A stretch of DNA of 63,926 nucleotides, taken from NCBI RefSeq assembly GCF_002086275.1, contig NZ_MVHT01000034.1:1-63926 (forward strand), in the 5' to 3' direction. Below, piece by piece: positions 8,157 through 18,730 of this stretch. The stretch comes from Mycobacterium intermedium. GTDB taxonomy: Bacteria; Actinomycetota; Actinomycetes; Mycobacteriales; Mycobacteriaceae. The stretch's first letter is position 1, and the number at the start of each line of letters is the position of its first letter. The notes below the pieces were generated by a model, which saw only the letters and a program-made list of their open reading frames with translations, did no database searches and had not been told where the DNA came from. Both the position numbers and the translations under genes were made by a program.

Positions 8157-9374
8157 TCAGGCGGTGCATTCTGCGATGCGGCGTCGCAGGAAGTCGCGGG
8201 CTGGTTCAGAGCCGTTATATTCCAACGCTCGTCGGTACCAGGTGAGCGCTTCGGTGCGGCGTCCCGCGCGGCGCAGCAGATCGGCGCGCACCGACGCTAT
8301 CAAACTCGAGCGGACCAACCGCGGATCGTCGGCCACCTGTTCCAATGCGGCCAGGCCGGCGTTGGGGCCGTCGCGAAAGCCCACGGCGAGTGCTCGATTG
8401 GTCATCACCACCGGGGAGTCAGTCAGTCGCAACAACCGATCGTAGGCCGCGCAGATCGTCGTCCAGTCCGTCTCCTCAAAAGAGGGAGCGGTCGCGTGTA
8501 CCGCGGCGATCACCGCCTGTGGCAGGTACGGGCCGGTCGATCCCTCGGCCAGCCGCAACTGGTCCAGACCGCGGGCGATGCGCGCGCGGTCCCACCGTGC
8601 TCGCGGCTGCTCATCTAGCGGGACCAGGGCTCCGTTCTCGTCCACGCGGGTCAGCCGCCGCGAATCATGAAGCAGTACAAGGGCTGCCAAGGCATGCGCG
8701 TCCAACTCGTGCGGCATCAGCGTGCAGAGTTCACCGGCTAACCGCACGCCTTCATCGCACAGTTCGTCGCGGATCGCCGAGGGCCCAGCCGTTGACCAAT
8801 ACCCCTCGGTGAACACCGAATAGATGCAGCTCAGCACGTGCGGAGTGCGCTCCGGCAACAGTTCCGCGGGTGGCACCCGCAGCGGGATATTGGCGTGTCG
8901 AATCTTGTTCTTGGCGCGAGTGATTCGCTGACCAACCGCGGCCTCGGTCTGTAGCAGCGCGCGAGCGATCTCGGCGACGGTCAACCCGGATACCAGGCGC
9001 AGTGTGAGTGCCAGCTGGGACTGCCGGTCCAGCGCCGGGTGGGCGCACGTGAACATCATCCGCAATTCGTCGTCACGGACAGGCTGCGGGTCGCTGTGTT
9101 CGGTGCGGGCCCGGATGTCGTCTATCACAGCCGCCAATTCCTTTCCGGGACGGGCGGATTCGCGACGTAGCCGATCCCGTGCGCGATTGCGCGCGACCGT
9201 GACCAGCCAAGCGCCCGGATTGTCCGGTGGGCCGTCGGCAGGCCAGGTCCGAAGCGCTTCTGCGCAAGCCTCCTGGACGGCGTCCTCCGCGACGGTGAGA
9301 TCGCCGGACCACCGCGCAAGCGCGGCGACGACGGGCCCCCATTCCCTGCGGAAGACGCCGTCCAGGTCGGTCAT
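8157..9374 (-). CDS. ECF RNA polymerase sigma factor, ECF42-like with long C-terminal extension
   Basis: A 405-residue sigma factor. Region 2 lies near residues 8-75 (FRREWGPVVAALARWSGDLT, EDAVQEACAEALRTWP, AWLVTVARNRARD). Region 4 lies near 120-170 (LTLRLVSGLTVAEIARALL, VGQRITRAKNKIR). The remaining 230 residues form a helical, TPR-like extension that replaces an anti-sigma factor in the ECF42 group. That group is characteristically paired with DGPF/YCII proteins, and one is encoded directly upstream, 8 nt away. The start ATG 9374 fits the family; the open frame extends to 9737 only as an overlap with the upstream gene. Target genes are unknown. Confidence 0.9.
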   Translation of the reverse strand: MTDLDGVFRREWGPVVAALARWSGDLTVAEDAVQEACAEALRTWPADGPPDNPGAWLVTVARNRARDRLRRESARPGKELAAVIDDIRARTEHSDPQPVRDDELRMMFTCAHPALDRQSQLALTLRLVSGLTVAEIARALLQTEAAVGQRITRAKNKIRHANIPLRVPPAELLPERTPHVLSCIYSVFTEGYWSTAGPSAIRDELCDEGVRLAGELCTLMPHELDAHALAALVLLHDSRRLTRVDENGALVPLDEQPRARWDRARIARGLDQLRLAEGSTGPYLPQAVIAAVHATAPSFEETDWTTICAAYDRLLRLTDSPVVMTNRALAVGFRDGPNAGLAALEQVADDPRLVRSSLIASVRADLLRRAGRRTEALTWYRRALEYNGSEPARDFLRRRIAECTA

Positions 9375-9382
9375 GCGTGCCG

Positions 9383-10078
9383 CTACAGCCCCGACACTCC
9401 GGCGAGTTGGCGCAATTCGACAGTGGTGGCGGGGATCATCGAGGCCAGCTTGATTGCCTCGTCTTGATCGTGGGCGTCCAAGAGATAGAACCCGTTGGCT
9501 ACTTCGGCGCCTTCCGCATAGGGCCCGTCGGTGATCAGCACCTCGCCGTTTCGGACGCGTACCGTCGTCGCCGACGTCGGGCCATGGAGCGCGGCGCCGC
9601 CAGCAATGGCAGTGCCCGCGGTGGCGGCGAAGTCTCCATGCCGCGTTGCAACGGCCTGCCACTCCGGCGTGCCCGGCTCGAATGCGGTTGCCGGCGGTTC
9701 CAGCAGCAGAGCCAGCCACCGACCGGTGCCCGACCAATCGGGTTCGGCGGCATGGTAAATCGGCCAGACCTCGACAGCCCCAAAATCGGCGACCGGGACA
9801 TCGCGCGCCAATGCCAGCGCCTCGTCCAGGTTCTCGGCCTCGAAAACGTAGTAGCCGCAGGCTACCTCGGCGGATTCGGCATAGGGCCCGTCGGTGGTGA
9901 TGGGCGCATCGGGTCCGCCGGTGACCCGCACCGCCGACGCCGCAGGCGCCAGCGCATCACCGGCGCGGATCGAGGAGGCCGCATTGGCGTGGAACTTTTG
10001 GAAGGCGGCCATCGCGGCCTGGCCATCCTCGGGTGTGCGGTCGCTCTCCCCGCTGATCAACAACGCGAAATACTGCAT
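9383..10078 (-). CDS. Tandem YCII/DGPF-domain protein
   Basis: A 231-residue protein made of two YCII-related (ferredoxin-like alpha+beta) domains. Each carries the DGPF-type motif: ITTDGPYAES near residue 60 and LITDGPYAEG near 183. The domain opens with MQYFALLISGESDRTPED, the usual start. Single-domain versions are common; this one is a fusion or duplication. It is the first gene of a two-gene unit with the ECF42-like sigma factor, with GGAGGTG before the ATG. DGPF proteins may modulate or be regulated by their ECF partner; the biochemical role is unknown. Confidence 0.88.
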   Translation of the reverse strand: MQYFALLISGESDRTPEDGQAAMAAFQKFHANAASSIRAGDALAPAASAVRVTGGPDAPITTDGPYAESAEVACGYYVFEAENLDEALALARDVPVADFGAVEVWPIYHAAEPDWSGTGRWLALLLEPPATAFEPGTPEWQAVATRHGDFAATAGTAIAGGAALHGPTSATTVRVRNGEVLITDGPYAEGAEVANGFYLLDAHDQDEAIKLASMIPATTVELRQLAGVSGL

Positions 10079-10191
10079 GTCGTCACCTCCGAGTAGTGAG
10101 CGAAACCCCGTGTTTCACTCTCTACCTAACCGACGAACGGCGCAGCCCCAATCCGACACCCGTGGGCCGTGCGCAGGTCGGCTTGGGCGCG

Positions 10192-11088
10192 TCAGGCAGC
10201 CGCTGCCGGTTTGAGGTAGGTGACCAGGCTGACGTCGAGCATCTCGTCATCGAAGTAGTGCTCGCAGCCACGCAGGTACTTCATGTACCGGTCGTAGACC
10301 TCGACAGAGGTGATCCTGATGGCCTCGTCCCGGTTGGCTTCCAGATTGTCGCCCCAAATTCGCAGCGTCTTGATGTAGTGCGGGCGCAGCGACACCGGCT
10401 CGGGCACGACGAAGCCGGCCTTTTCGCCGTGTTCGACCATCATGTCGGTGGTCGGCAGCCGACCACCCGGGAAGATCTCGGTGATGATGAATTTGATGAA
10501 CCGCATGGTTTCGAACGTCAGCTTCTTGCCTCGGGCGTTCAGGTTGTACGGGTGGTAGCTGACGCTGCTCTGAACGGTCATCCGGCCGTCGTCGGGCATG
10601 ATGTCGAAACAACGCTTGAAGAAGTCGTCGTAGTTCTCGTGGCCGAAGTGCTCGAATGCCTCGATGGACACGATCCGGTCGACCGGCTCGTTGAAGTCTT
10701 CCCACCCGTGCAAAAGCACCCGACGGGAGCGGTTGGTGTCGAGTGATTCCAGCACCTGCTGAGAACGGGCGTGCTGGTTGTTGGACAAGGTCAAACCGAC
10801 GACATTGACGTCGTACTTCTCCACGGCACGCTTCATCGTGGTGCCCCAGCCGCACCCGATGTCGAGCAGAGTCATACCGGGCTTGAGGTCCAACTGATCC
10901 AGATTCAGATCGACCTTGGCAATCTGAGCTTCCTCGAGCGAGATGTCCGGCGGCTCGAAGTACGCGCAGCTGTAGGTGCGTGTCGCGTCCTGGAACAGGC
11001 CGAAGAATTCGTCCGAGACGTCGTAGTGAGCCTGGATATCTCGGAAGCTGGTCCGGGTCTTCGTCGGACTAGGCGGGTTCTCGGCCAT
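10192..11088 (-). CDS. mmaA4: Hydroxymycolate synthase MmaA4 (Hma)
   Basis: A SAM-dependent methyltransferase of about 298 residues that installs the methyl-branched hydroxyl on the distal meromycolate position, the precursor of methoxy- and keto-mycolates. The SAM site [16 protein letters not shown] lies near residue 80. MmaA4 hallmarks are [31 protein letters not shown] and [19 protein letters not shown]. The start ATG 11088 follows GAGAAAG; an ATG at 11103 adds five residues and cannot be excluded. It is the last gene of the mmaA1-4 series. Confidence 0.93.
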   Translation of the reverse strand: MAENPPSPTKTRTSFRDIQAHYDVSDEFFGLFQDATRTYSCAYFEPPDISLEEAQIAKVDLNLDQLDLKPGMTLLDIGCGWGTTMKRAVEKYDVNVVGLTLSNNQHARSQQVLESLDTNRSRRVLLHGWEDFNEPVDRIVSIEAFEHFGHENYDDFFKRCFDIMPDDGRMTVQSSVSYHPYNLNARGKKLTFETMRFIKFIITEIFPGGRLPTTDMMVEHGEKAGFVVPEPVSLRPHYIKTLRIWGDNLEANRDEAIRITSVEVYDRYMKYLRGCEHYFDDEMLDVSLVTYLKPAAAA

Positions 11089-11234
11089 GTTTGTCTTTCT
11101 CATTTCTCATGGGGTGGGGTCACCGGGGATCAGCACGCGCGTGAGGCCCCGGCCGGAGTGCCTACCGGATGAGTTCTTGAGGCCGTTTGCAAAACGCGTG
11201 GGTGTGCGCCCGAAGCCTGTCGTTGGCACGAAGT

Positions 11235-12116
11235 CTACTTCGCCAAGGTGAAGTGGTTGCAGTCGATATAGCCAATCCGGAACGCCTTCGCAGCTCCAGT
11301 CAGGAATCTCATGTATCGGTCGTAGACCTCTTCCGACTGGATATCGATGGCCTCCTCGCGGTGCGCCTGCAGCGCTTCCGCCCAAAGGTCCAGGGTCTTG
11401 GCGAAGTCGAGCTGTAGCGACTGGATCTGAGTCACGGTGAAGCCGGCCTTCGTCGCGTGCTCTTCGACCTTCTCGATCATTGGCAGGCGACCACCGGGGA
11501 AGATGTCGGTGATGATGAACTTCATGAACTTCGCCCATTCGATGGTGAAAGGCAGGCCGCGTTCCATGATCTGCCTCGGGTGCAACCCGGTGATCACATG
11601 CAGCAGCATGACCCCGTCGCCGGGCAGGGCTTCGTAGGCGAATTTGAAAAAGTCGTCGTAGCGGTGGAAGCCGAAGTGTTCTAGAGCCTCGATGGTGACG
11701 ATTCGGTCCACCGGCTCGCTGAAGTCGGCCCAGTCGCTGAGCAGCACGCGGTGTGAACGGTGGGTGTCGACTCCGTCGAGCAACCGCTGGCAGTAGGCGT
11801 GCTGGTTTTCCGACAGGGTCAACCCGACGACGTTGACGTCGAACTTTTCCAGCGCCCGCTTCAGGACCGGTCCCCAGCCGCAACCGATGTCCAGCAGCGT
11901 CATACCCGGCTGCAGCCCTAGCTTGCCCAACGCCAGGTCGATCTTGGCGAGCTGGGCTTCGTGCAGGCTCATGCCCTCGTGTTCGAAATACGCGCAGCTG
12001 TAGGTGTGCGTCGGGTCTACGAACAGGCCAAAGAACTCGTCGGACAGGTCGTAATGTGCCCTGACATCGTCGGTGTTGGAGCGCAAGCTGCCTGCGCGTG
12101 TGGAGACTTCGGACAT
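11235..12116 (-). CDS. mmaA3: Methoxymycolate synthase MmaA3
   Basis: A 293-residue SAM-dependent methyltransferase that O-methylates the hydroxymycolate made by MmaA4. It is recognised by SAM motif [16 protein letters not shown] and the MmaA3-type stretches NQHAYCQRLLDGVDTHRSHR and ALEHFGFHRYDDFFKFAYEA. It ends GYIDCNHFTLAK. The start ATG 12116 follows GGGAGG on the minus strand; a GTG/ATG five codons earlier lies inside that ribosome-binding site. A bicarbonate-binding Cys-rich pocket cannot be verified by eye. An intact frame predicts methoxymycolates unless a missense change inactivates it. Confidence 0.88.
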   Translation of the reverse strand: MSEVSTRAGSLRSNTDDVRAHYDLSDEFFGLFVDPTHTYSCAYFEHEGMSLHEAQLAKIDLALGKLGLQPGMTLLDIGCGWGPVLKRALEKFDVNVVGLTLSENQHAYCQRLLDGVDTHRSHRVLLSDWADFSEPVDRIVTIEALEHFGFHRYDDFFKFAYEALPGDGVMLLHVITGLHPRQIMERGLPFTIEWAKFMKFIITDIFPGGRLPMIEKVEEHATKAGFTVTQIQSLQLDFAKTLDLWAEALQAHREEAIDIQSEEVYDRYMRFLTGAAKAFRIGYIDCNHFTLAK

Positions 12117-12238
12117 CTGTCCTCCCGACAAGGAAGACCCCGCCCCCCGGCGAGGTGGCCATTCCCCGGGACCCTACACGTCCTCGACCGCATCGCGTGC
12201 ATTTGAGCTTGGGTAGCCGGGAGTTTCTCGACCAGTTC

Positions 12239-13105
12239 CTACTGCTTGGCGAGCGTGAACTGGTTGACGTCGATGTAGCCGACCCGGAAGGCGTTGGCGC
12301 AACCGGTCAGGTACTTCATGTACCGCTCGTAGACCTCTTCTGACTGAATCCGAATGGCGTCGTCCTTGCGCGACTCCAGTGCTGCGGCCCAGATATCCAG
12401 GGTCTTCGCGTAGTGCGCCTGCAACGACTGGCGCCGGGTCAGGGTGAAGCCCGCCTTCGCCGAGTGCTCCTCGACCTTCTCGATCGACGGCAACCGGCCG
12501 CCGGGGAAGATCTCGGTGACGATGAACTTGATGAAGCGGGCCATCTCGAAGGTCAGCGGCATGCCGCGCTCGACGATCTGGGGGCCGGTCAAACCCGTGA
12601 TGGTGTGCAGCAGCATCACGCCGTCGGCGGGCAGGATCCTGTGGGCCAACGCGAAAAAGTCGTCGTACCGGTCGTGGCCGAAGTGCTCGAATGCGCCGAT
12701 CGACACGATCCGGTCGACGGGCTCGTCGAACTGTTCCCAGCCGTTGAGCAGCACCCGCCTGGTCCGGGAGGTGTCCATCTCGTCGAACTGCGTCTGTACG
12801 TGGGCCGCTTGGTTCTTGCTCAGCGTCAGCCCGACGACGTTGACGTCGTACTTCTCGATGGCCCGGCGCATGGTGGCGCCCCAGCCGCATCCGACGTCGA
12901 GCAGCGTCATCCCGGGCTGCAGCCCCAACTTGCCCAGCGCCAGGTCGATCTTGGCGATCTGAGCCTCTTCCAGGGTCATGTCATCGCGCTCGAAGTACGC
13001 GCAGCTGTAGGTCTGGGTCGGATCCAGAAACAGCCGGAAGAAATCGTCGGACAGGTCGTAATGGGCCTGCACATCGTCGAAGTGCGGCGTCAGCTTTTCG
13101 GCCAT
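12239..13105 (-). CDS. mmaA2: Cyclopropane mycolic acid synthase MmaA2
   Basis: A 288-residue SAM-dependent cyclopropane synthase acting on meromycolate double bonds. Opening [20 protein letters not shown] and the block [18 protein letters not shown] match MmaA2 most closely. The SAM motif is [16 protein letters not shown], and the protein ends [12 protein letters not shown]. An open frame continues 39 codons upstream, but the ATG at 13105 gives the family start. The gene is 122 nt from mmaA3 and 170 nt from mmaA1, on the same strand. Confidence 0.9.
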   Translation of the reverse strand: MAEKLTPHFDDVQAHYDLSDDFFRLFLDPTQTYSCAYFERDDMTLEEAQIAKIDLALGKLGLQPGMTLLDVGCGWGATMRRAIEKYDVNVVGLTLSKNQAAHVQTQFDEMDTSRTRRVLLNGWEQFDEPVDRIVSIGAFEHFGHDRYDDFFALAHRILPADGVMLLHTITGLTGPQIVERGMPLTFEMARFIKFIVTEIFPGGRLPSIEKVEEHSAKAGFTLTRRQSLQAHYAKTLDIWAAALESRKDDAIRIQSEEVYERYMKYLTGCANAFRVGYIDVNQFTLAKQ

Positions 13106-13275
13106 GTGGTCGTGTTGCCTTCCTGAGACCGCAAGGCCCCACGCTTTGCATGCGAACTGCATTCCCCCCGCGCATGCTGGTGGCATGGTATCCGACGTGA
13201 CGGCGATCACTAAATTGCGCACCTGGCGAAGAAGCCGTCTTGCTACGTGAAACGCCTGTTCAGGCGGCCTAAGCG

Positions 13276-15118
<1,843 letters not shown>

Positions 15119-15124
15119 TGGTTC

Positions 15125-16471
15125 CTAGACCTCGACATCCGCTTGGTGTTCGCGGCTGACCTCGACCATGAAGTTGGCGAAGTATCCGGTCAGCTGCGGG
15201 TCCGACATCATCTGCCACTTCGGTGCCAGCAGCTTCATGTACCGCTCGACATAAAGGAACTGCTTGCCGATCAGCACCAACTCGCGGGGCAGCTTGACAT
15301 CGTAGGCGTCGGCCAGCGCGGACAGCTGACGGCCGATGTCGGCGTACGACATGTCACCCAGCGACTGCATGGTGAGCGGCGTAGCGAACTTCTCCAAGTC
15401 CTTGGCCGCCTGCGCTTCGGGCTTGACGGTTCCCACCGCGCCCATCAGCACCACGATCTTGCCCGCCGCCGCGTGATCTTTCTTGACCAGCAGCGCATAC
15501 ACCAGCTCGCGCAACAGCCAACGCGTCCGGGGGTCGATGCGGCCCATGATGCCGAAGTCGAAGAACACGATGCGGCCTTGGTCGTCCACGTACAGATTGC
15601 CCGCGTGCAGGTCGCCGTGGAACAACCCGTGCCGCAGGCCGCCTTCGAACACGCTGAACAGCAGCGCCTTCACCAACTCGGTGCCGTCGAAACCGGCCTT
15701 GCGGATGGCGGCGACGTCGTCGATACGGACGCCCTGCACCCGTTCCATCGTCAGCACCCGCTCGGTGGTGAAATTCCAGTGCACCTGCGGCACCCGGATG
15801 TTTTTGCCCAGCGGCGATGCGTGCAGGTGAGAGATCCACGCGTCCATCGACTGCGCTTCGAGGCGGAAGTCCAGCTCCTCGGCCAGATTGTCGGCGAAGT
15901 CGGCCACGACGTCCTGAGCGGACAGCCGCCGGCCGAGCTTGGCCAGTTCCACGGCCTGGGCGAAGCGCCGCAAGATCTGCAGATCGGCGGCGACCCGGCG
16001 GCGGATTCCCGGCCGCTGGATTTTGACCACCACCTCCTCGCCGGTTTTCAGGGTCGCGTAATGCACCTGGGCGATCGAGGCCGAAGCGAACGGCTCTTCG
16101 TCGAAGCTGGCGAATAGGTTCTTCGGTTCTTCCCCGAGTTCCTCAATGAAGAGCTTGTGTATTTCGTCGGTGTCAGCGGGTGGCACGCGGTCGAGCAGGC
16201 CGCGGAATTCGCGCGACAGCGATTCGCCGAAAGCCCCCGGGCTAGACGCGATGATCTGCCCGAACTTCACGTAGGTGGGTCCCAGGTCAGCAAATGTCTG
16301 TGGGATTTGTTTGATCACCTTCTGCTGCCACGGGCCCTTGCTCGGCAACTTCGCGACGACGCGAGCGGCGGTGCGGGTGACCTGCCAACCGGTGGCAGCT
16401 ACCCGGGCCGCCTCGACCGGCAATGGCACCCGGTCGAGCTTGGCCACCTCGCGGTGCTTAGTAGAGCTCAT
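15125..16471 (-). CDS. ABC1/UbiB-family atypical kinase (Rv0647c-like)
   Basis: A 448-residue member of the ABC1/ADCK/UbiB protein-kinase-like family. Visible motifs are the KxGQ motif YVKFGQIIASSPGAF (about 75-90), the Ala-rich loop ASASIAQVHYATL, VVKIQRPG (invariant Lys), the catalytic loop FHGDLHAGN and the metal-binding FFDFGIMGR. Relatives act as ATPases that support isoprenoid-quinone or lipid pathways. In mycobacteria, linkage to lipG and mmaA genes suggests envelope lipid metabolism; that is inference. The start ATG 16471 fits the family; ATG 16501 would add 10 residues. Confidence 0.88.
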   Translation of the reverse strand: MSSTKHREVAKLDRVPLPVEAARVAATGWQVTRTAARVVAKLPSKGPWQQKVIKQIPQTFADLGPTYVKFGQIIASSPGAFGESLSREFRGLLDRVPPADTDEIHKLFIEELGEEPKNLFASFDEEPFASASIAQVHYATLKTGEEVVVKIQRPGIRRRVAADLQILRRFAQAVELAKLGRRLSAQDVVADFADNLAEELDFRLEAQSMDAWISHLHASPLGKNIRVPQVHWNFTTERVLTMERVQGVRIDDVAAIRKAGFDGTELVKALLFSVFEGGLRHGLFHGDLHAGNLYVDDQGRIVFFDFGIMGRIDPRTRWLLRELVYALLVKKDHAAAGKIVVLMGAVGTVKPEAQAAKDLEKFATPLTMQSLGDMSYADIGRQLSALADAYDVKLPRELVLIGKQFLYVERYMKLLAPKWQMMSDPQLTGYFANFMVEVSREHQADVEV

Positions 16472-16568
16472 TGAAGCAGTGTGCCAAATCCGGGCAGTCA
16501 ATTCCCAATTTGCGTGAGCCCGCTCACCTGCAACTAATAGTCGGCGGAACGGTCAAAATCCGCAAAAA

Positions 16569-17474
16569 CTAGTCCGCGAGCGCGAAGTTTTCGGTGAGGA
16601 TCTCCACGATCGGGCGCCACACCGGCCGGGGGAGATCGTGGCCCATGCCGTCGACCACGACGAACCGGGCGTCCGGGATCGTCGCGGCAACCGCGCGTCC
16701 GTTGCGAGGCCGAACCATCGGATCGTGTGAACCGTGCAACACCACCGTCGGAGCGGTGATCGCCTTGCTGAAGCGGAGCAGGCTGCCGGTGCCGAGCATG
16801 GCGTCGAACTGCCGCAATATGCCGGGCGGGTAGGTGCAGCGCTCAGCCAGCCGACGCACTCGCTGGCGCAATTCCTCCTCGGACGGCAAGAAGTTCGGCC
16901 CGTTGAACACCGCGATGTTGCGCACCTCGTAGGCCAGTTTGTCCTCGAGCGACGCGTCGGCCGGCGGCGTATCGAACCTCAGCTTGAGCACTCGCCACGA
17001 CGGTGGCGCGGACAGCGGCTTGCCCGTGGACGACATGATGACGCCCAGCGAGGCGACGCGGTCGGGTTCGCTGCCGGCCAGAATTTGCGCGATCATGCCG
17101 CCCAGCGAAGCGCCGACGACGTGGGCGCGGGCGATGCCCAGGTGGTCCAGCAGCGCGACCACGTCCCGAGTCATGTCGATCAGGGTGTAGGGCACCGGAC
17201 TCGGCTTGCCCAACATGTAGCGCCCGATTCGGCGGTACAGCGAGCCTTGGGCGCGTTGTCCGTGCACCTTGGCCGACAAGCCGGTGTCGCGGTGGTCGAA
17301 GCGAACCACGCGGTAGCCGGCGCCGACGAGGCGCGCGCAAAAGCCGTCGGGCCACATTGGCAACTGGGCGCCCAAACCCATGATGAGCAGCACCGGTGGG
17401 GCGTCCGGGTCGCCGAGGTCCTCGTAATAGATGTCTATCGCGTCGTGCGACGCCGTGCCGCTACGGATGAGCAC
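16569..17474 (-). CDS. Alpha/beta-hydrolase, LipG paralogue
   Basis: A 301-residue hydrolase of exactly the same length as LipG. Matching blocks are SGTASHDAIDIYYEDLGDPD, PPVLLIMGLGAQLPMW, GASLGGMIAQ (Ser nucleophile) and VVDGMGHDLPRPVW. It is clearly a duplication of lipG, now separated from it by the UbiB-like gene. Conserved triad motifs suggest an active enzyme with a different acyl substrate. I do not recall a copy here in M. tuberculosis. Confidence 0.85.
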   Translation of the reverse strand: MLIRSGTASHDAIDIYYEDLGDPDAPPVLLIMGLGAQLPMWPDGFCARLVGAGYRVVRFDHRDTGLSAKVHGQRAQGSLYRRIGRYMLGKPSPVPYTLIDMTRDVVALLDHLGIARAHVVGASLGGMIAQILAGSEPDRVASLGVIMSSTGKPLSAPPSWRVLKLRFDTPPADASLEDKLAYEVRNIAVFNGPNFLPSEEELRQRVRRLAERCTYPPGILRQFDAMLGTGSLLRFSKAITAPTVVLHGSHDPMVRPRNGRAVAATIPDARFVVVDGMGHDLPRPVWRPIVEILTENFALAD

Positions 17475-17494
17475 GCTTCACATTGTTCCTGGAG

Positions 17495-18100
17495 TTACTG
17501 GGCCTGCGCCGGGGGCGTCCACGGCGTGATCCACGGCCTAGGCTCCCAGTTCTCCAGTCCCGCGATCAACTCGTACATGGTGGCGCCGTCGATGGACTCG
17601 CGGATGATGTCGGCGTGCCCGGCGTGCCGGGCCAGCTCGTTGATCACGTGCAGGATGACCCAGCGCACCGACCAGGCGTCGATGTCCTTCGGAAACCACG
17701 GAGCGTCCTTGGGGACCGGCACCGGCGCGTCGAGATCCGCGGTCGTCACCAGCCTCAGGGACTCCGCGTTCTGGCTTTCGAAAGCCCGCAGCAGCGAATC
17801 CAGCGATTCGTCCGGACGCATCACGTGCTCGTCGGACAAAGCCCGGGCCCGCTCCTCGAACGGACGTTTGTCTGTCGGTGGCGAGCCGGGCGCTGCCGCA
17901 ACACGGGCCATCCAACTGCGTTGCATTCCCGTCGCGTGCTTGATCAGCCCGCCGATGGACAGCGCGCTGACCGACGGGGTCGATCGGGCCTGTTCATCGG
18001 TGAGGCCGTAGGCCACCGCGAAGTAGGCGCTCTGGTGGTAGGCCAAGAACTCGCGTAGGGCGCTGCGTTCGTCGGTCACCGGCGGGGCGAGTGCGGGCAT
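17495..18100 (-). CDS. DinB superfamily protein (DUF664-like)
   Basis: A 201-residue four-helix-bundle DinB-like protein. The N-terminal ALREFLAYHQSAYFAVAYGL, the first helix-His region LSIGGLIKHATGMQRSWM and the later VILHVINELARHAGHADIIR supply the three histidines expected for a divalent metal site. Family members are metal-dependent and include thiol S-transferases (for example mycothiol-dependent). It lies 6 nt from a second DinB-like gene on the same strand. Substrate unknown. Confidence 0.85.
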   Translation of the reverse strand: MPALAPPVTDERSALREFLAYHQSAYFAVAYGLTDEQARSTPSVSALSIGGLIKHATGMQRSWMARVAAAPGSPPTDKRPFEERARALSDEHVMRPDESLDSLLRAFESQNAESLRLVTTADLDAPVPVPKDAPWFPKDIDAWSVRWVILHVINELARHAGHADIIRESIDGATMYELIAGLENWEPRPWITPWTPPAQAQ

Positions 18101-18106
18101 AGTCAG

Positions 18107-18625
18107 TCAGTCCTCCTCATGCAGGTAAAGGTCTCGCAGGCAAGCGATTTCGGCTCCGTGATGGATGGCCTCCCGATTGATGTGCAGGACCAGCTCGACG
18201 AAGGCGCGGTCGGCGTACGGACCTTCGGCCGGACCGCACGGGCGGTCCAGATCGGCGTTCGACAGCGATCGCACTCCGCTGATCCACGTCGCATAGACAT
18301 CGTCGAGTTGCCGCAGCGCGGTGTCGGCGTCGGTCGCATAGTCCCAGTTGGAATAGTCGGCCGGGGGTGCGCCGAAATGGCTCTGATTGCGCATGGCGAA
18401 GACGCCGACGATGACGTGCGCCAGGCGCCACGCGATCGTGGTGAAGGGCGTCGGATCTGGTGGGGGAAAGGCGAAGTCCACCGTCCCGTCGCGATGCAGC
18501 GTCCAGCAGTTGGGTACGGGTTGCCAGAAGTATTCGTCATCGGTGAGGCCGTCCAGTCGAGGGCGTAGCTGGCCCTGCCAGTGCCAGTCGAGCTGGTCGG
18601 CCAGGTATGCACTCAAGTTGGTCAT
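18107..18625 (-). CDS. DinB_2-type protein
   Basis: A 172-residue DinB-fold protein. It opens TNLSAYLADQLDWHWQGQL, with TTIAWRLAHVIVGVFAMRN in the middle and FVELVLHINREAIHHGAEIA near the end. The conserved histidines fit the DinB metal site and hence possible thiol-transferase activity. The start ATG 18625 was chosen because the very long open frame beyond it runs antisense to the mannosidase gene. It forms a two-gene unit with the downstream DinB protein and is divergent from the mannosidase operon. Confidence 0.82.
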   Translation of the reverse strand: MTNLSAYLADQLDWHWQGQLRPRLDGLTDDEYFWQPVPNCWTLHRDGTVDFAFPPPDPTPFTTIAWRLAHVIVGVFAMRNQSHFGAPPADYSNWDYATDADTALRQLDDVYATWISGVRSLSNADLDRPCGPAEGPYADRAFVELVLHINREAIHHGAEIACLRDLYLHEED

Positions 18626-18730
18626 ACATTCGAGGGTTCCATTTTCCAGGCCGCCTCGCTGCTGCCGATTCGCTGTCCGGCCCCCGCGTGGCCCTATATC
18701 GGACGGGCCGGTTCGCCGTAGGGTGCGAGG

